Assembly: GCA_041686955.1 (NCBI GenBank)
Contig: JAWLCV010000094.1
Coordinates: 1-13,894, forward strand
Direction of reading: 5' to 3'
DNA: 13,894 nucleotides
From: UBA7803 sp041686955
Lineage (GTDB): Bacteria; Pseudomonadota; Gammaproteobacteria; Pseudomonadales; Azotimanducaceae
Positions 8,864 to 13,894 of the stretch are shown here, piece by piece (within the stretch, counting starts at the first letter, position 1; each line of letters opens with the position of its first letter). A program made the translations under genes and the position numbers. The notes under the pieces are model-generated. The model had not been told where the DNA came from, searched no databases, and saw nothing but the letters and a program-made list of their open reading frames with translations.

Positions 8864-8912
8864 TTTCAGCTGTCAGCTTTCGGCTTTCGGCTTTCGGCTT
8901 TCGGCTTTCGGC
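8864..8912 (+). repeat. Heptamer array TTTCGGC (seven units, inner left block)
   Basis: Seven adjacent 7-base units: TTTCAGC, TGTCAGC and then TTTCGGC five times without interruption (8878-8912). As 7 is not a multiple of three, any translation would cycle through frames, which argues against coding. Identical adjacent units make copy-number change by slippage plausible. Confidence 0.9.
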
Positions 8913-8919
8913 AAGAGAG

Positions 8920-8944
8920 GCATCGCCAGAATCTGGCGTAATGC
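8920..8944. repeat. Central hairpin at the apex of the heptamer inverted repeat
   Basis: GCAT, CGCCAGA, A, TCTGGCG, TA, ATGC: an inverted repeat with a 7-bp inner arm around one base (realistically a 5-bp stem with a GAATC loop) and an outer GCAT/ATGC clamp. It sits midway between the two inner heptamer blocks and is not itself made of heptamers, so it may be the ancestral core or the loop of a larger cruciform. Confidence 0.6.
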
Positions 8945-8952
8945 TTCCTGCT

Positions 8953-8987
8953 GATAGCCGATAGCCGATCGCCGATCGCCGATCGCC
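8953..8987 (+). repeat. Heptamer array GATAGCC/GATCGCC (five units, inner right block)
   Basis: Five contiguous 7-base units: GATAGCC twice and GATCGCC three times. In reverse complement they read GGCTATC and GGCGATC, related to the TTTCGGC block on the other side of the central hairpin by one or two substitutions per unit. The 43 bases between this block and the outer right arm (8988-9030) are GC-rich and without heptamer order. Confidence 0.85.
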
Positions 8988-9066
8988 TAACGCAGCCGCA
9001 GCCAGCGCCCCCGCACCCTGGCGAGCCCCCTCCAGCGGAAAGCGGACAGCGGATAGCGGACAGCGA

Positions 9067-9897
9067 CTATCTCCTCCTCATCAACCCTTCCTGCATCGTC
9101 GACGCCACCAGCTTGCCGTCTTCGGTGAAGATCAGGCCGCGGTTGTAACCGCGGGCGGCGGAGGACGACGGGCTGTCCAGCGCGTAGAGCAGCCAGCGGT
9201 CCGCGCGCCAGGCGGCGAGCGGCGGGTGGTGAAACCACATGGCGTGGTCGAGGCTGGCCGCCTGCATTCGGTCGCGCCGGAACGAGCCGCGGTGGGGCAG
9301 CCGGGCGGTGGAGAGCAGCGCGTTGTCGGATTCGTACACCAAAAGGCAGGTGTGCAGCACCGGGTCGTCGGCCAGGGCACCGCTGGCCCGGAACCAGACG
9401 TGCTGGCGGGGCGGGTGCGGCGCGTCGTCCTTCAGAAGCTTGTGCTCGTGGCGCCAGGCGATGAAGGGCTGCTCCCGGAGCGCCGCCGGGATCTTGCGCT
9501 CGGGCGGGGGCACGAGCTCGGGCATCTCCACCTGATGCTCGAAGCCCGGTTCCGCCACCTGGAACGACGCATCCATGTTGAAGATGGCCTGGCCGTGCTG
9601 GATGACCACCACGCGCCGGGTGGTGAACGAGCGGCCGTCGCGGATCCGCTCCACGTCGATGAGCGCCGGCACCCCCGGATCGCCGGGCCGCAGGAAGTAG
9701 CCGTGCAGGGAATGCGGCGCCCGGTCGGGCTCTACGGTGCAGGCCGCCGCCTTCAGCGCCTGAGCCATGATCTGGCCGCCGTAGAGCCGTCCGGTGCGTC
9801 CCTCGGGGTGATGGGCGCGAAACAGATTCTGCTCGATGCGTTCGAGTTCCAGCAGGCGCACCAGCTCCTCGAGCCGGCGGGAAGTCGGTTCGGCCAT
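9067..9897 (-). CDS. tesB: Acyl-CoA thioesterase II (TesB)
   Basis: 276 residues against 286 in E. coli TesB. Double-hotdog thioesterase hydrolysing medium- to long-chain acyl-CoA to free acid and CoA in the cytosol. The N-terminal hotdog has LLELERIEQNLFRAHHPEGR and RLYGGQIMAQAL; the C-terminal one has ASLDHAMWFHHP and, near the end, ASTMQEGLMR. By alignment from memory with the E. coli triad (D204, T228, Q278), the counterparts are D191 (YESD), S215 (AASLDH) and Q269 (STMQEG), so serine seems to replace the threonine. The frame stays open upstream to 10095, but ATG 9897 gives the normal family N terminus MAEPTSRRLEELVRLLEL and leaves a 124-bp divergent gap to the SDR gene; its Shine-Dalgarno is weak. 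The TAG stop lies one base from the outer arm of the heptamer repeat. Confidence 0.95.
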   Translation of the reverse strand: MAEPTSRRLEELVRLLELERIEQNLFRAHHPEGRTGRLYGGQIMAQALKAAACTVEPDRAPHSLHGYFLRPGDPGVPALIDVERIRDGRSFTTRRVVVIQHGQAIFNMDASFQVAEPGFEHQVEMPELVPPPERKIPAALREQPFIAWRHEHKLLKDDAPHPPRQHVWFRASGALADDPVLHTCLLVYESDNALLSTARLPHRGSFRRDRMQAASLDHAMWFHHPPLAAWRADRWLLYALDSPSSSAARGYNRGLIFTEDGKLVASTMQEGLMRRR

Positions 9898-9956
9898 GAA
9901 ATGCTCGACGTGTGTCCGATCGGAAGAAGCCGGGCATGCTACCCGATCGCCGGCGC

Positions 9957-9970
9957 GGCGGAAAACCGCC
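9957..9970. promoter_or_regulatory. GC-rich inverted repeat in the tesB/SDR divergent gap
   Basis: GGCGG, AAAA, CCGCC: a 5-bp stem with a four-base loop inside the 124-bp gap between tesB and the SDR gene. On the minus strand a TAGCAT hexamer lies 18 bases downstream of TTTTCC, a weak candidate for a tesB promoter, which would place the palindrome over the -35 region. There is no T-run to support a terminator. Low confidence throughout. Confidence 0.25.
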
Positions 9971-10021
9971 CCCAAGGCGTGTATGGTTGCGTTTGCAGAG
10001 TCGTTCAGCACGAGGGCGGCC

Positions 10022-10981
10022 ATGACGACCAACTCCGCTGAGCCCATGCCCCGCACCCCGGGCAAGGTGATCCTTCCCGGCGGCAGCGGCTTCATCGGCA
10101 GCCACCTGGCGCGGGTGCTGGCCGCGGCCGGACACGAGGTGGTGGTGCTGACCCGTCAGCGGCGGCCGGACACGCCGCATGCCCGAGTGGTGCAGTGGAA
10201 TCCTCCAGCGCCCGGCCCCTGGCAGCAGGAACTCTCCGGCGCCGATGCGGTGATCAATCTCAGCGGCGCGAGCGTGGGGGCGAAGCGCTGGAGCGCGTCC
10301 CGCAAACGCGTTCTGGTGGAGAGCCGCACCGAGCCCAGCAAGGCCCTGGTGGCTGCCTGCAATCGTCTGGACGACCCGCCCGCGGCGCTGCTGCAGGCAT
10401 CGGGGGTGAATTACTACGGCGTCGGCGAGGAGCCGAAGGACGAGACCTGTCCGCCCGGCTCCGACTTCCTCGCCCGCCTGGCCATCGACTGGGAAGCGCC
10501 GCTGGAAAGCACGCCCATACGCACCGTGGCCATGCGCTTCGGTGCCGTGCTCGATGCCGAGGACGGCGCCCTGCCGCAGATGCTGCGGCCGTTCCGCTGG
10601 TACGTGGGCGGGCCGCTCGGCCGGGGAGATCAGTGGCTGTCGTGGATTCACGTGCGCGATCTGGTGAGCGCCATCCTGTTCGTCATGGACTCTCCCCTGG
10701 CGGGCGCGGTGAACGTCACCTCCCCCAATCCGGTGCGCAACCGCGACTTCGCCCGAGCCGCCGCCCGGGCGCTGCGCCGCCCCGATTGGCTGCCCACACC
10801 GCGCTTCGTCCTGCAGGCCATGCTCGGGGAGCAGGCCACCCTGGTGTGCGACGGCGTGCAGGCGCTGCCGGTCAAGCTCCTCGGCGCCGGGTTCGAGTTC
10901 CGCCACCCCGACATCGGGCCCGCGCTGGCCGACCTGGTGCACGGGCCATCCCAGGGCCGGCGAACGGGAGGACCACCATGA
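10022..10981 (+). CDS. NAD(P)-dependent epimerase/dehydratase, SDR39U1 (YfcH, TIGR01777) family
   Basis: 319 residues; E. coli YfcH has about 300. Extended short-chain dehydrogenase fold. The Rossmann nucleotide-binding motif is GGSGFIGSHL (G20-x2-G23-x2-G26). Family hallmarks follow in order: DAVINLSGASVGAKRW (75-90), SGVNYYG (127-133) where the family usually has SA-x-GYYG, the segment ending AMRFGAVLDAEDGALPQML, GGPLGRGDQWLSWIHVRDL, GAVNVTSPNPVRNRDFA and a C-terminal DUF1731-like stretch with KLLGAGFEFRHPDI. Substrate and physiological role of the family are unknown. The frame is open upstream to 9836, but ATG 10022 has GAGGG five bases before it and begins just before the Rossmann strand. 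The stop overlaps the next start (ATGA at 10978-10981), so the downstream enzyme is translationally coupled. Confidence 0.9.
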   Translation: MTTNSAEPMPRTPGKVILPGGSGFIGSHLARVLAAAGHEVVVLTRQRRPDTPHARVVQWNPPAPGPWQQELSGADAVINLSGASVGAKRWSASRKRVLVESRTEPSKALVAACNRLDDPPAALLQASGVNYYGVGEEPKDETCPPGSDFLARLAIDWEAPLESTPIRTVAMRFGAVLDAEDGALPQMLRPFRWYVGGPLGRGDQWLSWIHVRDLVSAILFVMDSPLAGAVNVTSPNPVRNRDFARAAARALRRPDWLPTPRFVLQAMLGEQATLVCDGVQALPVKLLGAGFEFRHPDIGPALADLVHGPSQGRRTGGPP

Positions 10982-12450
10982 CCCGACACGACGATCTCGA
11001 TCCCGACGGCCTGCGGCTGCCCATCAAGATCGACAGCACGTCCAACGGCGAGTTCGTGCCGATCCCGCTGTCCCGGGCCAACCGGCTGGGCAACCGGACC
11101 GCCCTTCAGCAGGCCACCGACAACGCGCGCCGGGTGGGCAGGAGCCGGCGCGACTTCCTCGTCTCGAGCTGTGGGGCGGCTACGACGCTCCTCGCCATGA
11201 ACCAGGTGAACGCCGCCGCCGGCAAGGTGGGCGGCTTCTTCGATCTGCCGGGCGACGCCGCATACGACGCGGAGCTGGCGGCCGCGAAGGTGGACGGCAA
11301 CGAGCTGATCTTCGACGTGCAGGGCCACTACGTGGATCCCGACGGTCCCTGGCTCGACCAGATACCCGAGTTCGCGCGGCCCTTCTCCGGCATGCCCAAG
11401 GCGGACTGCGACCGCGGCTACGGCGGTGACCCCATGTCGTACCTGAACTGCCTGGGGCCGGACGAGTTCGTCAAGGACGTGTTCCTGGATTCCGACACCG
11501 ACATGATGGTGCTGTCCTTCGTGCCGTCGGCACCCGACGCCGAGCCGGTCACCATCGAGGCTGCCGACGCGGTGCGGCGCATCGTCGACGAAATGGAGGG
11601 GACCCACCGGTTGCTGCTGCACGGACGGGTCAACCCCAACCAGGCGGGGGACGTGGAGCGCATGGAGAGCCTGGCCCGGGACTGGAAGATCAGCGCCTGG
11701 AAGACCTACACCCAGTTCGGTCCCGGCGGCGGCTACTGGTTGAGCGACGACGCCGGGCTCGCGTTCATCGAGCGCGCCCGGGAGCTGGGCGTGAAAGTGA
11801 TCTGCGTGCACAAGGGCCTGCCGCTGGCGGAGAGCGGCTACGAGTACAGCACCTGCCGGGACATCGGCGTGGTGGCCCGGCAGTATCCGGACGTCACCTT
11901 CATCGTCTATCACTCGGGCTACGTGGCGGGGAAGCGGGAACGCGCCTTCGAGCCGGGCGCGGGCCGGGACGGGGTGGACACCCTGATCCAGTCGCTCGAG
12001 GACAACGGCATCGGCCCGGGCAGCAACGTCTACGCCGAGCTCGGCAGCACCTGGCGCTTTCTCATGCGCGAGCCCGACGACGCCGCCCATGTGCTGGGCA
12101 AGCTCCTGAAGCACGTGGGGGAGGACAACGTCCTGTGGGGCACCGACAGCATCTGGTACGGATCGCCCCAGGATCAGATCCAGGCGTTCCGCACGTTCCA
12201 GATCGCCGAGCCCCTGCGGGAGGCCCACGGCTATCCGGAGATCACCCCGGAGATCCGCGCCAAGGTGTTCGGGCTCAACGCCACCGTGCCGTACCGCATC
12301 AGCCCAGAGGAGGTGAAGCTCCGCGCCGGTGCCGACAAGGTGGCCGCGGCCAGGGCCGAGTACCGTCAGGCGGCGAACCCGCGCTACGCGACCTACGGCC
12401 CCCGGACGCGGCGCGAGTTCTTCAGGCTGCTGCGGTCGGGTCACGGCTGA
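10978..12450 (+). CDS. Tat-exported Amidohydro_2 family metal-dependent hydrolase
   Basis: 490 residues. A twin-arginine signal RSRRDFLV (R57, R58) followed by a hydrophobic stretch ending near NAAAGK lies behind an unusually long hydrophilic N region of 54 residues containing LPIKIDSTSNGEFVPIPL. Folded export suggests a metalloenzyme loaded in the cytosol. The mature TIM-barrel domain has FDVQGHYVD (H117; the family's usual HxH is reduced to QGH), VHKG (H279), YHSGY (H312), WGTDSIWYGSP (D390) and KVFGLNATVPYR, matching the Amidohydro_2 (PF04909) ligand order found in decarboxylases and hydrolases of aromatic or cyclic substrates. The C-terminal 50 residues are an arginine-rich extension. The start ATG overlaps the SDR stop and has GGGAGG six bases upstream. 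The actual substrate is unknown; hydrolase and decarboxylase are both possible. Confidence 0.88.
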   Translation: MTRHDDLDPDGLRLPIKIDSTSNGEFVPIPLSRANRLGNRTALQQATDNARRVGRSRRDFLVSSCGAATTLLAMNQVNAAAGKVGGFFDLPGDAAYDAELAAAKVDGNELIFDVQGHYVDPDGPWLDQIPEFARPFSGMPKADCDRGYGGDPMSYLNCLGPDEFVKDVFLDSDTDMMVLSFVPSAPDAEPVTIEAADAVRRIVDEMEGTHRLLLHGRVNPNQAGDVERMESLARDWKISAWKTYTQFGPGGGYWLSDDAGLAFIERARELGVKVICVHKGLPLAESGYEYSTCRDIGVVARQYPDVTFIVYHSGYVAGKRERAFEPGAGRDGVDTLIQSLEDNGIGPGSNVYAELGSTWRFLMREPDDAAHVLGKLLKHVGEDNVLWGTDSIWYGSPQDQIQAFRTFQIAEPLREAHGYPEITPEIRAKVFGLNATVPYRISPEEVKLRAGADKVAAARAEYRQAANPRYATYGPRTRREFFRLLRSGHG

Positions 12451-12457
12451 CGCCGCG

Positions 12458-12574
12458 CTAGTGCCCGGGCGGCTCCACCCGCTTGCCGAGGCGGGAGGTG
12501 CGGAAGTCGTCCTCCTCGTGGCCTCGTTCATACCGTGGCCGATGACCCAGACGCCTGACGGTGCGGCCAAGACT
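12458..12574 (-). pseudogene. Orphan C-terminal reading frame, gene remnant
   Basis: A minus-strand frame that ends at TAG 12460-12458 and reads GHEEDDFRTSRLGKRVEPPGH at its end, with strongly GC-biased third positions; it is open back only to about 12574, where a TGA closes it, and has no start. It is in a different frame from the broken gene upstream. Either it is the 3' stub of a lost native gene joined to foreign sequence near 12530, or it is the true C terminus of the upstream gene reached through a one-base frameshift. The product is not recognised. It converges on the amidohydrolase with 7 bp between stops. Confidence 0.4.
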
Positions 12575-13734
12575 TCATCGACGTCCACCGCGTCGGGAAT
12601 GGAGAGCGATACAGGCGTTCCCGGCGCTCCATCGACGTCAATGGGCAGGATCAGCGCTTCGAAATCGGCGCGGCTCCTCCCTTCCGCGAACAGATACATC
12701 TCACCATCGGCGCCTGCGGCGAAATCTTCGAACTGTACTTTCAGGTCATCGCCGATCGGCTTCAGATAATGCCGCTGGCGGATCCCGTCCATGGTCAGCT
12801 CGACAAAATGACGGCCGTTGACGGGCGGTTCCATTTCCAGGCGATTGGTCCCCATGCCGACCATATCGCCCTCGGGTGTCACCTCCATCCAGCCGGCGAC
12901 GGATACCGGCGGATCGTTGCGCCGGCCGCTGGACTGCGTGGTGGCGAAGACCGCATTGCCGCCCGAGGTGATGGTTCTGAACTCCGACTAGGTCCAGCGG
13001 CGGTCATCCGGGCCCAAACGCGAAGGAATCTCGGCCGAGGACAGAACGTTCCCCTCCGGCACCGACCAGACTTCCAGCCGCTCCGGCTTTCCCGGCCCCA
13101 GGGCGCGCATCTGGACGAGAGTCCTGTCCTCGCCCGGAAGCAGTGCCATGGTGACGGTTTCGAGCTCTTCCTTGCTGTACAAGCGATGCTGGGTCGCCTC
13201 TCCATCTGCGGAGACTTCGACCACATAGACATTGGCCGTCCACGGCCCGGCCTGTCCCTGTTCCAGCGACGGCGAGGTGGTATAGAGCACACGCAGCGTG
13301 TCGCCCATGTGGTCCACATCCTGGTACCAGTACTGGAACATGTCTTCCGGTCGGTCGATGCGTTGCCCGCGCCCGGATGCTTCGACAACAGACGTCGCAG
13401 GCGCGGATTCCGTCCGGCGCTCCGAGGACGCCGGTCGTGCCCGGGTCTGGCCGGGCAGGGGAGAGCCGATGCCGGGCGCGTTCAGCATGGCATCCAATCG
13501 CTCCAGCATTCTGCGAATGTCCGCTTCCTGACCCGCGCTGCACAGATAATCGGCAGATTGGCGCATGCCTTGGACGATCTGACGCTGCTTGTCGGTCAGT
13601 TTCGGGTCCTCGAGGCGCCTGTCCAGTTCCGCCAGTTCCGCTTCGCAGGCGGCCTTGGCGGGTGCGGCGCCAAGGATCGCTCCCATGGCGATGGCGAGCG
13701 AGGCGAGAAGGCGAAGCCGCAACCTACCGGCCAT
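12530..13734 (-). pseudogene. Secreted protein of unknown function, broken by an amber codon and probably 3'-truncated
   Basis: From ATG 13734 (AGGA eight bases upstream) the frame encodes a Sec signal peptide (cleavage about AKA|AC, residue 29), a charged, probably helical segment with ELAELDRRLEDPKLTDKQRQ, a low-complexity Ser/Ala/Arg linker, then beta-rich sequence starting RPEDMFQYWYQDVDHMGD. After residue 248 comes TAG (12990-12988), but the same frame continues with equally protein-like sequence (SEFRTITSGGNAVFATTQSS, later LKPIGDDLKVQFEDF and SGVWVIGHG) until about 12530, where coding character is lost. Two segments, starting NVYVVEVSADGEATQHRLY and GRHFVELTMDGIRQRHYL, resemble each other, suggesting repeated beta units such as a propeller. 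Family not recognised. A 248-residue truncated protein could still be made. The region is lower in GC than the rest of the window. The left boundary is approximate. Confidence 0.65.
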
Positions 13735-13772
13735 TCCGGATTTCCTGGCGTTTGGGATGTCGACGCCCGGCA

Positions 13773-13894
13773 TCAATCGACCGGTTGCAGCTGGGAACAC
13801 ATCAAGGCGACCCCGGTCAGATAGTCCCTCGGGGCCATCCCGTCGGCGAAATATAGCTTCACGCCCGTGGCAACCGTCTGGCGCGTGCAGCTCG
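13773..13894 (-). CDS. C-terminal end of an unidentified protein, start beyond window
   Basis: About 39 codons in frame from the right edge to TGA 13775-13773, including TRQTVATGVKLYFADG and YLTGVALMCSQLQPVD. Third positions are mostly G or C, supporting coding. The C-x-n-VATG-x-n-TGVALMC pattern, with a cysteine near each end, resembles the closing part of small secreted beta-rich domains, but this is an impression only. It lies 38 bp upstream of the start of the broken secreted-protein gene on the same strand, so the two were probably co-transcribed. Confidence 0.55.
   Translation of the reverse strand, partial: SCTRQTVATGVKLYFADGMAPRDYLTGVALMCSQLQPVD

Larger units (their letters stand above)
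8825..9065. repeat. Nested inverted repeat built of heptanucleotide repeats
   Basis: Fills the gap between the convergent genes ygiQ (stop 8817) and tesB (stop 9067). Outer arms 8825-8859 and 9031-9065 are reverse complements at 33 of 35 positions by hand alignment; each is itself a run of 7-mers, CGCTTTC/CGCTGTC on the left and AGCGGAA/AGCGGAC/AGCGGAT on the right. Inside lie a second left block (8864-8912: TTTCAGC, TGTCAGC, then five TTTCGGC) and a second right block (8953-8987: two GATAGCC, three GATCGCC) that pair imperfectly, about 5-6 of 7 per unit. A single strand could form a very long hairpin. Likely roles are bidirectional transcription end, mRNA 3' protection, or a spreading repeat family. 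Cyanobacterial STRR heptamers are a loose precedent. The structure is certain, the function inferred. Confidence 0.85.

Noticed and set aside
8818..8954. Extension of a protein frame through the heptamers
   Set aside because: Seven-base units shift frame every copy and give low-complexity Ser/Ala/Phe sequence; ygiQ already has its stop at 8817.
8825..9065. CRISPR array or retron-like RNA in the repeat region
   Set aside because: Units are 7 bases with no spacers of constant length and no cas genes; there is no reverse transcriptase nearby and no msr/msd branch-point arrangement.
8987..10942. A 651-codon minus-strand frame across tesB and the SDR gene
   Set aside because: A different frame from the recognised TesB; composition is typical of a GC-rich shadow frame.
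12461..12530. Rho-independent terminator after the Tat amidohydrolase
   Set aside because: GC-rich short complementary stretches exist but there is no T-run and no clean stem-loop.
10648..12888. A 746-codon open frame on the minus strand spanning the broken gene and the Tat amidohydrolase
   Set aside because: Only its first ~120 codons are protein-like and belong to the interrupted secreted protein; the remainder is antisense to the well-supported amidohydrolase and SDR genes.
12988..12990. Programmed amber read-through or pyrrolysine/selenocysteine-type recoding
   Set aside because: TAG is used as an ordinary stop by tesB in this window, no recoding element or tRNA gene is visible, and the gene also appears truncated at its 3' end, so decay is simpler.

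Overview
The window reads as chromosomal DNA of a GC-rich, probably gammaproteobacterial organism. This is inferred from a YgiQ that follows the enterobacterial protein almost motif by motif, from ArfB, TesB and YfcH-type housekeeping genes, and from a TonB-dependent receptor of the large 'oxidative marine' kind. GC is about 70-75% in most genes but drops to roughly 52-65% in the right-hand 1.3 kb (hand count). I cannot name a genus.

Layout. (1) 1-2576, minus strand: a TonB-dependent outer-membrane receptor, cut by the left window edge near its C terminus. (2) 2799-6088, plus strand, divergent from the receptor: a three-gene run with a secreted Amidohydro_3 (YtcJ-like) hydrolase, a secreted seven-bladed propeller resembling streptogramin (virginiamycin B) lyase, and the ribosome-rescue hydrolase ArfB. 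(3) 6093-6620, minus: a small LEA/WHy-domain lipoprotein, convergent with arfB at 4 bp and divergent from (4) ygiQ at 6664-8817, a radical SAM UPF0313 protein. (5) 8825-9066: the gap between the convergent genes ygiQ and tesB, filled by heptanucleotide repeats arranged as a large nested inverted repeat. (6) 9067-9897, minus: acyl-CoA thioesterase II. (7) 10022-12450, plus: an SDR39U1/YfcH-type NAD(P)-dependent epimerase and a Tat-exported Amidohydro_2 enzyme, coupled by an ATGA stop/start overlap. (8) 12458-13894, minus: a disrupted region holding a short orphan C-terminal reading frame, a secreted protein gene broken by an in-frame amber codon and apparently truncated at its 3' end, and the C-terminal end of another gene running off the right edge.

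How the genes may work together. The receptor and the divergent hydrolase/propeller pair look like an uptake-and-processing module for one unidentified compound: outer-membrane import followed by periplasmic hydrolysis or lyase action. The SDR plus exported amidohydrolase forms a second small operon. arfB, ygiQ and tesB are ordinary core genes.

The parts that features do not fully explain are the heptamer inverted repeat at 8825-9066 and the composition and frame break near 12,530, which together with the amber codon at 12988-12990 suggests a decaying, possibly transferred segment. I see no CRISPR array, tRNA, rRNA, insertion sequence or recognisable defence system.
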